Assembly: GCA_025210735.1 (NCBI GenBank)
Contig: JAOARD010000076.1
Coordinates: forward strand, 234,499 to 298,498
DNA length: 64,000 nt
Direction of reading: 5' to 3'
Source: Bacteroidales bacterium
GTDB lineage: Bacteria > Bacteroidota > Bacteroidia > Bacteroidales > UBA6680
A model generated the notes under the pieces. That model did not search any database, was not told the DNA's origin, and saw only the letters and a list, made by a program, of their open reading frames with translations. Every line of letters starts with the position of its first letter. Within the stretch, counting starts at the first letter, position 1. Below are positions 54,126-63,517 of this stretch, piece after piece. Both the position numbers and the translations under genes were made by a program.

Positions 54126-54729
54126 TACAAATGTTATAGCACAGATTATACCTGTACCAAATGGTTATTCTGTTCTGGATACTATAACTGGTGATCTGGA
54201 CAAGGATAATATTAGCGAACTTGTTGTAGCTTATAACACCGGAGATGAAGATGACGACGTTATAAGATCATTAATAATATATAAGATTAATAATGGTGTC
54301 TGGAAAAGTTGGAAACAGTCTGACGAAGCACTGTTAACAAGCAGAGGAGGTGGTGTATTTGGTGATCCGTATCAAGGAATAAAAATAGAAAGAGGTATAC
54401 TCATTATATATCATTATGGTGGCTCTAACTGGAAATGGAGTACAACTGATAAATACAGATATCAGAATGGCGAGTTCTATCTTATAGGTTATACTAATAC
54501 AGATGGAAGACCTTGTGATTATTGGCAAACATTTGATTTTAACCTATCGACTGGAAGAATAAATTTTGAGAAGATATTTGAGAAATGTGGTGATGATTAT
54601 GACGTAACAACATACAAAAAGGAGAAAGAAACATTCTACAAACGTAATTTAAAAATCACACTGCAAAACAGACAGAACAAAAGTACCAGAATAATAACTC
54701 CAAAGTATAAAGAACAGTTATATTTATAA
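54082..54729 (+). CDS. Secreted hypothetical protein with VCBS-like segment
   Basis: 215 residues with a signal peptide (ISFSTNVIAQ). DTITGDLDKDNISELVVAYN resembles the calcium-loop DxDxDxxxEL of FG-GAP/VCBS repeats, with SLIIYKINNGVWKSW following as in repeat propeller proteins. A single unit is visible. Overlaps the preceding gene by 44 bases. Role unknown. Confidence 0.6.
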   Translation: MKNLIFLTALFISFSTNVIAQIIPVPNGYSVLDTITGDLDKDNISELVVAYNTGDEDDDVIRSLIIYKINNGVWKSWKQSDEALLTSRGGGVFGDPYQGIKIERGILIIYHYGGSNWKWSTTDKYRYQNGEFYLIGYTNTDGRPCDYWQTFDFNLSTGRINFEKIFEKCGDDYDVTTYKKEKETFYKRNLKITLQNRQNKSTRIITPKYKEQLYL

Positions 54730-54745
54730 GTATCAGATAGTAAGT

Positions 54746-55531
54746 TTATGGCTTCAACCAGTTACTTTGGGGCTTTACAATTAATCTTGCATTATTATAT
54801 GCCATTTTCAATGTTAAACATGTTCGTGCTGTATATATATTTGTATTTAATTTATGTACTACCAATGCCAGATCAGGATTAGGAGAACCTACAGTTAAAC
54901 ATAATGGTAATAGTAATTGTATTTTACCATCATAATACTGTGGAACAGCAATTTTATAGTTCGTTCTAACCTTTTTTCTTACTTCATCAATTGATCCAAC
55001 CAACTGTCTTCTCAATTCTCCTTCATCTGCCCCATGCAAATGCTCTGGAAATCTCAACAGATTATCTTTAATTATATGGTCAATATCGGGAATTAATCTA
55101 CATTTTGGGTTAAAAATAAGAAGATCAGGTTTGTCAAAGAAATCAGTTATCTCTGGAATATTATCATCAAAGTGTCTCAATATATTATTGTCACTTTCCT
55201 TCAAAAAAGCTTTAAAACAAAATGGTGTAGTTGATCCCGGTCGTGGATTTCTATATTCCTCAAAGAAAGCAAAAATATCTTCAAGATTATTCGTTACTAA
55301 TCCAGTATTAAAACAAGCATATTTATTATTACTTGTGAAAACAATTTTCCCCTCTTGTTTAAGCTTTCTATAAGTAAACTCTAAATAGTTTTTTAAAATA
55401 GGGTATGTTTTAGTTCTGGAATCTGTATAATCCCATTCTTCTGAAGAGGCAAGGTTATCTGCTAAGAACTTAATTGCTTTATCGTAATTTGGAAAATATG
55501 CAAAAGAAAATAATTCTGAGTGAAAAGGCAT
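54746..55531 (-). CDS. DUF3825 domain protein
   Basis: 261 residues, soluble. Segments NKYACFNTGLVTNNLEDIFAF, FFDKPDLLIFNP, AVPQYYDGKIQLLLPLCL and LALVVHKLNTNIYTARTCLT with LKMAYNNARLIVKP match my memory of DUF3825, often found with OST-HTH/LOTUS domains in predicted RNA-related or defence contexts. Here it stands alone. The enzymatic role is unknown. Confidence 0.7.
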   Translation of the reverse strand: MPFHSELFSFAYFPNYDKAIKFLADNLASSEEWDYTDSRTKTYPILKNYLEFTYRKLKQEGKIVFTSNNKYACFNTGLVTNNLEDIFAFFEEYRNPRPGSTTPFCFKAFLKESDNNILRHFDDNIPEITDFFDKPDLLIFNPKCRLIPDIDHIIKDNLLRFPEHLHGADEGELRRQLVGSIDEVRKKVRTNYKIAVPQYYDGKIQLLLPLCLTVGSPNPDLALVVHKLNTNIYTARTCLTLKMAYNNARLIVKPQSNWLKP

Positions 55532-55634
55532 ATTGTTTTAGTTTAGACGTTTAAAACAATATATTAAAAAATATAAGAGCTGTCAACTATCAGGACAACT
55601 CTTTATATATACTTCTTTCAATTTATTTTCATTC

Positions 55635-55652
55635 CTGCTGATAGATCAGCAG
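55635..55652. repeat. 18-bp hairpin
   Basis: CTGCTGAT (55635-55642) and ATCAGCAG (55645-55652) with a 2-base centre, in the region between the DUF3825 and hemerythrin genes. Possibly a regulator site of the DUF3825 gene. Confidence 0.5.
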
Positions 55653-55753
55653 CCATCTTTATATCAAGTACTTGACACGAAGGTACGGACTATATATATT
55701 ATATACAAAATTGATCTATACTTTTACACTAAAATACACTTTATCTCAGTAAA

Positions 55754-55786
55754 AACCCGAGAGTGTTAATGTAACATTCTCAGGTT
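55754..55786 (-). terminator. Terminator of the hemerythrin gene
   Basis: AACCCGAGAGTGTTA (55754-55768) and TAACATTCTCAGGTT (55772-55786) pair with two imperfections; five Ts follow on the minus strand. Confidence 0.7.
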
Positions 55787-55817
55787 CCTTTATCCTTTAA
55801 CTCCAATTACTACTGTA

Positions 55818-56228
55818 CTAATCAGCAAATATCTTATCGTAGGCTTTATATATAGCTATCTCCTCTTTCATTATTCTGTTTTTCAGCGATACTATAAAGT
55901 TTGCAATATCTTTTGAGAATCCGCTACTACCAGCCTCTGTTACATTGGTATACTTTGCATAAAAGTTATTCACAAATTCGGTAATACTATCCATCTCCTT
56001 TCCGAAGGTATCAAGTGTACGTTTAAGCGAAGCATCTCCTTCTGCCTGTTTATAAAGAGGTGGGTACAATTCGTTATCTTCCAGTTTAAGGTGAGCCAAT
56101 AGTGTCTGTTTACTCTTTATAAGCAGCTCTTTTCCCTTTACAGATGTTGCTCCAACACGTTGCAATTCACCTAATATATCGGTTAACTCTTTATGATCGT
56201 CTTTTAGTTTGTCAACAAGTTTACTCAT
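55818..56228 (-). CDS. Hemerythrin-like HHE domain protein
   Basis: 136 residues forming a four-helix HHE pattern: LKDDHKELTDIL, LLAHLKLEDNELYPPLYK, IMKEEIAIYKAYD. His and Glu residues can bind a di-iron site for oxygen, NO or redox sensing. It starts 8 bp after the Nudix-like gene's stop, so the two may be co-transcribed. Confidence 0.85.
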   Translation of the reverse strand: MSKLVDKLKDDHKELTDILGELQRVGATSVKGKELLIKSKQTLLAHLKLEDNELYPPLYKQAEGDASLKRTLDTFGKEMDSITEFVNNFYAKYTNVTEAGSSGFSKDIANFIVSLKNRIMKEEIAIYKAYDKIFAD

Positions 56229-56235
56229 TAATTAA

Positions 56236-56841
56236 TTATAGTTTGTTATGTTCTTTTATCAGTTTCTCAATTGCCTTTCTGGTATAGGTTCCTTTGCGCA
56301 TATTATCATATACATAGTAGTGCAACCTGTTGCTGTTACCTTTACAATATTCAGGCAGTATCACAGAGTATCTGTCCGGTGCTTTATCAACAAGTGTTAA
56401 TAACTCCTCTGCCGGTATCCAACAGTAATTCAGCATCTCAAAATCTTCTGATTTAGGTTTACTTTTCTTAATAACTTCGGGCTCTATATAATCTACTTTT
56501 ATAAGCCATATAAATGTAACTTTATTAACCTGTACTGGGGCTTTCTGTTCAATCTGCCTGATAACATTTAATGAATCAAATACCTCACGAGTCTCCTCGT
56601 GCCAAAACTCTCTGAATGCTGTTTTTTTGTAATCTCTTTTATCTGCTCTTTTTTTTCCTCCTACAAAGTTCATCCAAAAACAGCGTCCATCTGCTCGCTC
56701 ATCCTCTCCAAGAAGTATATATACCTTATTATCAACAACGGAGTATGCTGTTACTCCGGCATTGTTATACTTTGTTTTTCTTTTGGCTTCTGTAGTCTGA
56801 ATAAAAACAGAAGCAATTAATACTATAAATAGATATCGCAT
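56236..56841 (-). CDS. Nudix-like protein with signal peptide
   Basis: 201 residues. The N-terminus (RYLFIVLIASVFIQTTEAK) looks like a signal peptide, unusual for Nudix hydrolases. The body has MNFVGGKKRADKRDYKKTAF then REFWHEETREVF, a Nudix-box-like segment with REFW.EE. The first Glu of the classical GX5E is replaced and the EExG end is altered. VTAYSVVDNKVYILLGEDER is typical of the fold. A periplasmic or degenerate hydrolase is suggested; substrate unknown. Confidence 0.7.
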   Translation of the reverse strand: MRYLFIVLIASVFIQTTEAKRKTKYNNAGVTAYSVVDNKVYILLGEDERADGRCFWMNFVGGKKRADKRDYKKTAFREFWHEETREVFDSLNVIRQIEQKAPVQVNKVTFIWLIKVDYIEPEVIKKSKPKSEDFEMLNYCWIPAEELLTLVDKAPDRYSVILPEYCKGNSNRLHYYVYDNMRKGTYTRKAIEKLIKEHNKL

Positions 56842-57003
56842 AAACTATTGTTTTGAGCAAAAATAGTAATTCAATTGTTTATTGTATTACCGTATAAGGC
56901 AAAACAGTATATATGACTGAAAGAATATAGGTTAATATGTTTTGTTCTGATCTATATTTTTTATAACTTACTTATAACCAAATTTTTAATTAAATACTAC
57001 GAT

Positions 57004-57582
57004 ATGAGAACTTTAAAACTCACATTAATCCTGATTATTGCTTCATTAACAATGTCGTTAACCGCACAAAGCGTTAAGGTTAACACAATGAAGAGTAAAC
57101 TTACATGGGTTGGAAAAAAAGTTACCGGCGAACATACCGGAACAATAATGTTAAAATCCGGAGAGATTATCTTAAATGGAAAAGAGATTGCAGGAGGAAC
57201 CTTTGTTTTTGATATGAAAACAATAAAGGTTACAGATCTTGAGGGTGATATGAAAAAACAGCTTGAAGGTCATCTTGAGTCTGACGATTTTTTCTCTGTT
57301 GCAAATCACCCAAAAGCAAAATTTGTTATAAAAGGTGTTGAGAAGATAAAAGGTAATGAATATAAGATAAAGGGGAACCTTACAATTAAAGGTATTACCA
57401 AACCTGTTATCTTTAAGTCTATGGTTAAGGTTAAAGGTAAAATGGTTATGGTAAAAGGGTCTGCTATTGTTGACAGAACAAAGTATGATATTAAATACGG
57501 ATCGGGATCATTCTTTAAAGGGCTTGGTGACAAAGTAATTAATGATGAGTTTGCTCTCTCATTTGAAATTGTGACAGAATAA
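57004..57582 (+). CDS. YceI-family protein
   Basis: 192 residues with a signal peptide (TMSLTAQ). The lipocalin-like YceI pattern is clear: SKLTWVGKKVTGEHTGTIML, LEGHLESDDFFSVANHPKAK, IKGNLTIKGITKPVIFKS and DRTKYDIKYGSGSFF. YceI proteins bind isoprenoid-like lipids in the periplasm and often respond to stress. Confidence 0.93.
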   Translation: MRTLKLTLILIIASLTMSLTAQSVKVNTMKSKLTWVGKKVTGEHTGTIMLKSGEIILNGKEIAGGTFVFDMKTIKVTDLEGDMKKQLEGHLESDDFFSVANHPKAKFVIKGVEKIKGNEYKIKGNLTIKGITKPVIFKSMVKVKGKMVMVKGSAIVDRTKYDIKYGSGSFFKGLGDKVINDEFALSFEIVTE

Positions 57583-57602
57583 TATTCAATCATTATATAT
57601 CT

Positions 57603-57638
57603 TTAAAGGGCAAAATATATTCACATTTTGCCCTTTAA
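57603..57638. terminator. Bidirectional terminator after yceI
   Basis: TTAAAGGGCAAAAT (57603-57616) and ATTTTGCCCTTTAA (57625-57638) are perfect 14-bp arms with an 8-base loop between convergent genes. Confidence 0.85.
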
Positions 57639-57643
57639 TATTT

Positions 57644-58771
57644 CTATCTGTTAATTAACTTTTTTCTAAAGTGAACAATAGCATACGCTCCATTTGCAGC
57701 AAAACTTATAAAGCCTGCAATAAACATCAATACATCTGTTCGTGGCAAAGGAACAAGATGACTCTCAATAAACAGAGGTACGGTAAAGTATAACATAAAC
57801 CAGGCTGCCAGAGTAAAGGCTCTTGCTTGCAGCCATGTTCCTTTCTTTATAAACAGTGAAGGTATGGTACATGATAACAACACCAGAAACTGATTAGCAG
57901 CCGATCCTGGAAAATTAAGATATACAAAAACAAAATTCCAGATATCATATGCTATAATCCAGAATACAGTCATTGCAGGCCAAATCATATCCTTATACTT
58001 ACTATTATCGGCATTTATATGTTTATATCCTGATAATGTAATTATTGACAATATTCCCCCTATAGCATTTAGTATATTTGCCCAGAATCCCATTGAGAAA
58101 TCCTGCATAACAGCCTCCATAATATTTACTGCAAGAAATGCCGCTGCAATAAACTTAGCATAGTTCTTATTTCCTAATTTGGTATATCTTATAAGCGTAA
58201 ACCATATACAGGCAAACACAACAGAATATAGTTTTACCCATTTAAACCAATAAGTAACTCCATGGCTACTCCACAGAGGAATAAGAACTACTGGTAACAA
58301 AAAATAAAACACAATAGTGGGCCATTTATAACGTCTGAATAATTCATTCAGGATAATTAAAGCTATTAACATCCCAATCCAGAATAGAGCTGTCTCTACA
58401 CTGCTCCACCTGTTTATATGAAATATCTTGTTTCCTTTTTTATATAGAATTGTGTTTCTATCTGTAATAGTCAGACTAGCATCTCTGAAATTGGTTATCA
58501 CTGATTCATCAGCATATGTTATTGTAAGTATACTATCAGTAACTCTGTACTCATGCCTCTCACAATGATTCTGACCTGCAAACTGTTTTGTTATTTTTAC
58601 TGTATCACTGTTCTCAAATTCAAGTCTAAAAAACAGGGCTCCTTCACCGGGATCTCCATCCATTACGCCTTGCCAAGTTGTTTCTTTAAACTCAACCGGA
58701 GTATATTGTGCCATTAAAGGAACAGACAGTCCAAAACTTACTAATATTAAAACAATAATTAATCTTTTCAT
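57644..58771 (-). CDS. Polytopic membrane protein with N-terminal secreted domain (DUF5692-like)
   Basis: 375 residues. A signal peptide (VPLMAQ) leads a beta-rich domain of about 100 residues (TWQGVMDGDPGEGALFF). Then about eight membrane helices (ALFWIGMLIALIILNELF ... MFIAGFISFAANGAYAIVHF) are related to the next gene upstream (shared IPLWS, WF+W.K, N.MEA...DF pattern). The family call is tentative. The fusion of an extracytoplasmic domain to this membrane core is notable. Starts 5 bp after the paralogue. Confidence 0.65.
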   Translation of the reverse strand: MKRLIIVLILVSFGLSVPLMAQYTPVEFKETTWQGVMDGDPGEGALFFRLEFENSDTVKITKQFAGQNHCERHEYRVTDSILTITYADESVITNFRDASLTITDRNTILYKKGNKIFHINRWSSVETALFWIGMLIALIILNELFRRYKWPTIVFYFLLPVVLIPLWSSHGVTYWFKWVKLYSVVFACIWFTLIRYTKLGNKNYAKFIAAAFLAVNIMEAVMQDFSMGFWANILNAIGGILSIITLSGYKHINADNSKYKDMIWPAMTVFWIIAYDIWNFVFVYLNFPGSAANQFLVLLSCTIPSLFIKKGTWLQARAFTLAAWFMLYFTVPLFIESHLVPLPRTDVLMFIAGFISFAANGAYAIVHFRKKLINR

Positions 58772-58775
58772 CGTT

Positions 58776-59600
58776 TCACACTATTATTGGTTGTGACTTC
58801 CTGTTAATGTATACTCTGTATGCCCACCATATTATAAATGGTATATGTAGTGCTACATTACCTAAACCCCACCAATATAACACATTACTATTTGCCCATG
58901 ACGATGAGTCCATTATTGGGGTAAATATATCGTATGTGGCTCTTATCAGAATATGAAATGCCAGTGTGTATACGCGTGCTATAATGTATAGTTCAGGACG
59001 CTTTTTTATTATCGGATAAAACTCGGCTGCCATAAGTATACAGAAAGAGCTAGCAAAGTATCCCGGATTCTCGCCAAATACAAAAGCAAGGTTCCATGTT
59101 GTGTAAAGGAAATTCCATGCAGGCGATGTAAATGCAAGCAGATCTCCCGGTTTCTCTTTTGTAAAAGTCCAGTTATATTTACCGCTTTTATTGTTCTTAA
59201 CAAGTGGTATTGTTATGCACAGTATAGCTCCGGCAATTCCGTTATATATATTGCCTGTTGCAAAGTCTTTTAGCGTTGCTTCAAGTATGTTTATAAAGAG
59301 TACTGCATACAGAGCCCATAGTATCCAATCTTTTTTAAAGATGTTTAATTTTCCGTTGTTGTTAATTGCTGCCAAACGTCCGAATCCGACAAGAATTGCT
59401 GTTGGAATAAGAACACTTACTGTTTTTGCCCACCTGAACCAGCCATCGAGTTGTTCAGACCACAAAGGGAAGGTTAAAAGAGACAGAATCCAGAAGATTG
59501 CTGCAAAACGGATATTCTTTCTCATAAACTCTACCATAAGTAGTAGTATGATTATGTAAGCAGACATTGATGCTACATATTGCCAAATAGGTATATTCAT
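58776..59600 (-). CDS. Polytopic membrane protein (DUF5692-like), paralogue
   Basis: 274 residues with about eight membrane helices (YIIILLLMVEFM, FAAIFWILSLLTFPLWSEQ, WVLYAVLF-like region, PFIIWWAYRVYI). It has WFRWAKTVSVLIPTAILVGF, and NILEATLKDFATG matching NIMEAVMQDFSMG in the downstream paralogue, which supports tandem duplication. No catalytic motif was recognised. A dyad lies between its start and a -7-like box. Confidence 0.65.
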   Translation of the reverse strand: MNIPIWQYVASMSAYIIILLLMVEFMRKNIRFAAIFWILSLLTFPLWSEQLDGWFRWAKTVSVLIPTAILVGFGRLAAINNNGKLNIFKKDWILWALYAVLFINILEATLKDFATGNIYNGIAGAILCITIPLVKNNKSGKYNWTFTKEKPGDLLAFTSPAWNFLYTTWNLAFVFGENPGYFASSFCILMAAEFYPIIKKRPELYIIARVYTLAFHILIRATYDIFTPIMDSSSWANSNVLYWWGLGNVALHIPFIIWWAYRVYINRKSQPIIV

Positions 59601-59615
59601 AGTTAATTTGTTTTT

Positions 59616-59655
59616 AACCAGTAACTGGTTTGTTGTTAGTGTAAAAACAAATATA
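59616..59655 (-). promoter_or_regulatory. Promoter and dyad of the paralogous membrane-protein operon
   Basis: On the minus strand TATATTTG (59655-59648) matches the -7 consensus. AACCAGT/ACTGGTT (59616-59630, 1-bp centre) lies between it and the start codon, a position suited to a repressor. No clear -33 box. Confidence 0.5.
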
Positions 59656-59691
59656 ATGAATATTTATTCATTTATAAATGTCTGATACAAA

Positions 59692-59722
59692 AAAAGCAAT
59701 CATCATTACAGAGATTGCTTTT
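59692..59722 (-). terminator. Terminator of the 59747 gene
   Basis: AAAAGCAATC (59692-59701) and GATTGCTTTT (59713-59722); on the minus strand the stem runs into a T-run. Confidence 0.78.
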
Positions 59723-59746
59723 GTATATTTTATAATGTATGTCTGT

Positions 59747-60208
59747 TTACTCAGGCCATATAATGGTATCTTCGTCCTTAAACAGAGGTCCAAACTGTAT
59801 CTCTACTACTGTATCGTCTTTAACAAGGAAATTTATCCCTTTTGCATCAGAACCAAATACAATCTGACTATCTTCACCATCGCTAAGATCTTCTGTAAAC
59901 ATATCATCTATCTGAATTGCCGACATAAGGTTCAATAGTGCATTTTTATTGATACCGATAATATCGTTGTCATCAATTTTACACTCTTCTGAGAACGATG
60001 ATATTGTAACCAATCGCCAATCATCATCTTCGCCAAACGATAATGATAGTTTCTTATCTTCATAAAACCAGCTCTCTGTAAGGTAGTGTTCCTCGCTTGA
60101 GAATGAGTAGTTCTCAACCTCATTTGGTTCTCCCAGAATACGTTTAACATCGTCACGGTTCATTCCAAACTTAATGTTGTCTATCCCCTGTCCTATCTTT
60201 ATATCCAT
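59747..60208 (-). CDS. Small acidic cytosolic protein (immunity/SmpA-like opening)
   Basis: 153 residues, strongly acidic, no signal peptide. The start IKIGQGIDNIKFGMNRDDVKRI then LGEPNEVENY has the 'FGM...V...LG.P' pattern of small SmpA-like or immunity-type domains. No partner toxin is visible next to it. Function unknown. It has its own promoter (60234-60265) and terminator. Confidence 0.6.
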   Translation of the reverse strand: MDIKIGQGIDNIKFGMNRDDVKRILGEPNEVENYSFSSEEHYLTESWFYEDKKLSLSFGEDDDWRLVTISSFSEECKIDDNDIIGINKNALLNLMSAIQIDDMFTEDLSDGEDSQIVFGSDAKGINFLVKDDTVVEIQFGPLFKDEDTIIWPE

Positions 60209-60233
60209 AATAAAATAAGTATCAAATTTTTAC

Positions 60234-60265
60234 CAAAGATAGTTTTAAATGTTTCTAAAAACAAA
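60234..60265 (-). promoter_or_regulatory. Promoter of the 59747 gene
   Basis: On the minus strand TTTG (60265-60262) and TATCTTTG (60241-60234) with a 20-bp spacer, 26 bp before the start codon. It partly overlaps the terminator-like stem of the upstream gene. Confidence 0.65.
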
Positions 60266-60267
60266 GA

Positions 60268-60291
60268 GGGCACTGAAACAAGCCAGTACCC
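60268..60291 (-). terminator. Weak terminator of the modular surface-protein gene
   Basis: GGGCACTG (60268-60275) and CAGTACCC (60284-60291) form an imperfect stem with T-rich sequence after it on the minus strand. Confidence 0.4.
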
Positions 60292-60363
60292 ATCTTTTAA
60301 ATGAACAAATATGAAATACACAGTATAATAATCTTTAAAAGGTTTTAATTATATAATTACACT

Positions 60364-63129
60364 CTATATCTCTTCATATGTAATAACAATAACCAGTGCG
60401 TCAACAATTGCGGCATCAGCTACAGCATCATTTGGTGTAGTAAATATAAGGTGTGATTTTTCAGCAATAGAAGCGTTGTTTTGCAAAGCTGTAACATCTA
60501 TTCCAGCATTAGTTGCCTCCTGATTTGCACTAAATATATCGTTACCACTACCATTTATTGATCCACTGGCTCTTATGTTTATATTAAACTTAACAGATTC
60601 ATTGGTACTAACTGTGTAAGCACTTACCTCAGTAATCTTTATACTAACATCTTTAGGTGTTCTCCACACCGGTAGCGACTCTTGTTTCCAATCGCCATCG
60701 TCGCCTATTGTAAACGACACCTGTTTTGTTTTTGTCTTTATAGCATCATCAACATACTTCTTATTTGCCGCATCTTTATCTGCCGTAGGTTCTCCTAATC
60801 CTTCTATTTTTTTATCTGATGTAATTGCATTACCCTTTGCCAATACAGCATCAATATCAGGAACAATATCAACCCAATCAGTACCATTATAATATTTAAA
60901 TACATTATCTGTAGTATTATAGTATATCTGACCTGTGGTAGGATCAGAAGGGTTCGTATCTCCATTTGATACTCCACTGCCAACTTGTGCATCAACATAA
61001 GCTTTTGTTGCTGCATCCTGAGGATCAACTGGATCAGTAAGATTTGTTATTTTAGAGCTACCTGCACTATTCCCTTTTGCCAATAATTCGGCCAATGTAT
61101 TTGTTACTGATTCCCATTCGGTTCCGTTATATACATACCAATTATTATCAGATGGTTTAAAATAATAATCACCAGCAGTTGCAGGATCTGGTTGTGTTGT
61201 AGGAGAAGATCCTGAACCTCCACCTCCACTAACTAGTTTCCAATCGTTGGCATCTGAGGTTCCTGTACTTACATAAAATTTTCCATCAGACTGATTAAAC
61301 AGTAGTAGTTTCTCTCTAGAAGGGGCTGAACTAGGGGCTCCTAAATATACTATATCAGAAGAAGCACCAGTTCCTTCTCCAACCTTAGTCCAGGAAGTGG
61401 TATTTAAGCTAACTAAGAACTCATTTGTACCAGTATTATAGTGTAATAATCCTACTTTTCCCGGAGATCCGGGGCTTGATGAAACTGTTACAGGAACATC
61501 TCCTGAAGCTCCATCGCCAGTAAGTTTAACCCAATCTGACGAGGTTGTACCTGTTGAAATATACAGATCACCGCTTCTGTACATAAGCTGATTTACATAA
61601 TCCGGCACTTGCATACTTGTTCCCTGAAGAATAGCTCCGGCAGCAGGAACCCAGTTATCATTTACATATACCTTTACATAACCATCATCAACATCATAAT
61701 ACATATCTCCTGCCTTTGGGTTAGTAAAGTTTGGAGTAATTTTAACATTTGATGTTCGTGGTATATCAACCCAGTTACCGCCATGTCTGATTTTCAACAT
61801 ACCTGATTGTGTATCATAATATATATCGCCATCTTCAGGGTTACTTGGAGGTGTATTACTAATAGGTACCTTTCCTCCGGCAACACCAGCAATCTGATTG
61901 TCTACATATATTTTTGTTGCTGCATCATTATCACTAACAGGGGTTCCAATGTTTGTTATGGTAACACCGCCTCCATTGGCACCTGTAGTAAGTACATTTG
62001 TAAGATCCTGATGATCTACCTTTTTCCATTCACCATCATAATAGTATAATACTTTCTGATTTGTATTAAAATAGATATATCCATCATTCGGATTTGCAGG
62101 TGGATCAGGACTTGTTATAACTCCTGACGACTCTTTAGCCTTATCATCAACATATTTCTTATTTGCAGCATCTCCATCTTCTGTAGGTTCTGCCAATAAA
62201 GTAATCTTACCTGAAGCTGCACTATTACCACTTGCAAGAACCTGTTCCAGTGTCTGTATATCGGTATCAACATGTTTCCATGCCGATCCATCATAGAAAT
62301 ACAACTTATTGTCATCTGTATCAAAGAATAGTGATCCATGCAATGGACTTGTTGGTGCATCAGGTCCTGCCGGAACACCTTTATTTTCGGCAACCTTAGT
62401 ATCTACGTAAATTTTTGTTGCCGCATCATTAGGGGCTGTAGGATCTGTTAACTCCGTTATTTTTTGCGATCCCGCACTTGAATTTGCTAACAGAATATCT
62501 CTCAGCGACAGGTCTGCCGGATTAAATGCACCTACAGGAGACCACAAGAAACCATCATATGAGTATATTTTAAAATCATCGGTATCATAGTATAACTGCC
62601 CTACCTCTGCCTCAAGCGGAGCAGAACCCTGAGCCGGAATTGATCCTATCATTTTCGACATCTTTGTCTGCACAAAATCTTCAGTTGCATACAACTCCAT
62701 ATTTGGTGCATTTGATAATTTATTATAGTCACCATACAAGAACGTTTTTGCTCTATCAGCATATCTGGCTATAGGTACACTATTAATTTTACTGGCACCC
62801 ATTACCTCTCCTTCAACAGTAACCTCTAACCAGAATATTCCCTCAGACCAATCTATATTAAAGAAATCATCAGAACTATCACCATCTCCAACTGAGATGT
62901 TAATAAGTCCGAACTGATTTGTCTGAACATCATGTATCTCCTTATAAACAGGATCTCCAGATACCTCTCCACGAAAGATTTTTATCTCAACCTTCGCTTT
63001 ATGATTTGCTTTAACTCTACCGTCAGCATCTCGTAATACTGCCTGATATGCAAATCCCCTCTCCTCCTGTGCCTCAACCATAAAGGTAGAAACCAGAGTA
63101 AAAATCAGAATAAAGTAAAATAAACGCAT
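60364..63129 (-). CDS. Large modular surface protein with repeated tail-fibre-like units
   Basis: About 921 residues from MRLFYFILIFTLVSTFMVEA at 63129. After the signal peptide comes ERGFAYQAVLRDADGRVKAN, a common N-terminal module of Bacteroidota surface proteins. Then two short units alternate: LANSSAGSQKITELTDP...AATKIYVDTKV (about six copies, e.g. GNSAASGKI, GANGGGVTI, GNSAGSSKI) and 'G.IYYDT....Y.YDG.W..V' (about nine copies). A beta domain with ITEVSAYTVSTNE ends it. The units recall phage tail-fibre or collagen-adjacent repeats. No type IX sorting motif was seen. Likely surface structural or adhesive role. Confidence 0.7.
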   Translation of the reverse strand: MRLFYFILIFTLVSTFMVEAQEERGFAYQAVLRDADGRVKANHKAKVEIKIFRGEVSGDPVYKEIHDVQTNQFGLINISVGDGDSSDDFFNIDWSEGIFWLEVTVEGEVMGASKINSVPIARYADRAKTFLYGDYNKLSNAPNMELYATEDFVQTKMSKMIGSIPAQGSAPLEAEVGQLYYDTDDFKIYSYDGFLWSPVGAFNPADLSLRDILLANSSAGSQKITELTDPTAPNDAATKIYVDTKVAENKGVPAGPDAPTSPLHGSLFFDTDDNKLYFYDGSAWKHVDTDIQTLEQVLASGNSAASGKITLLAEPTEDGDAANKKYVDDKAKESSGVITSPDPPANPNDGYIYFNTNQKVLYYYDGEWKKVDHQDLTNVLTTGANGGGVTITNIGTPVSDNDAATKIYVDNQIAGVAGGKVPISNTPPSNPEDGDIYYDTQSGMLKIRHGGNWVDIPRTSNVKITPNFTNPKAGDMYYDVDDGYVKVYVNDNWVPAAGAILQGTSMQVPDYVNQLMYRSGDLYISTGTTSSDWVKLTGDGASGDVPVTVSSSPGSPGKVGLLHYNTGTNEFLVSLNTTSWTKVGEGTGASSDIVYLGAPSSAPSREKLLLFNQSDGKFYVSTGTSDANDWKLVSGGGGSGSSPTTQPDPATAGDYYFKPSDNNWYVYNGTEWESVTNTLAELLAKGNSAGSSKITNLTDPVDPQDAATKAYVDAQVGSGVSNGDTNPSDPTTGQIYYNTTDNVFKYYNGTDWVDIVPDIDAVLAKGNAITSDKKIEGLGEPTADKDAANKKYVDDAIKTKTKQVSFTIGDDGDWKQESLPVWRTPKDVSIKITEVSAYTVSTNESVKFNINIRASGSINGSGNDIFSANQEATNAGIDVTALQNNASIAEKSHLIFTTPNDAVADAAIVDALVIVITYEEI

Positions 63130-63517
63130 AACTAAAACCTTTATATTATAATTCATTTATCACTATAACAATGTTATTAATCACCACTTATCATTAATTT
63201 ACGAAAATCCAAGAGACAAGTCCAATTAATTTGAACTTTTTACATTAAAAAAACATACTTAATTAGATAACAAAATGCACTCAGAAACAATTACATATCA
63301 AATAATTGCAGTATAAGCAATTATATCTATTATTTTACAATAATGCTATAAACCAATTGTTCATTGTTATAATATAGTGTTATGCAATTATTCATCATAT
63401 TAGATATATTAAGATACAATAGAGATGAATGCCATTGGTACCGTAGTAGAGATGAACGGCCGTTCATCTCTACAACCATTCATCTCTACAACCGTTCGTC
63501 TCTGCGACCATTCACCC
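63130..63517. other. Intergenic region with a repeat cluster
   Basis: About 390 bp between the modular protein and the LamG gene, both on the minus strand. The first 280 bp are AT-rich with no clear box or gene; the last 100 bp hold the palindrome and tandem repeats. Confidence 0.5.
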
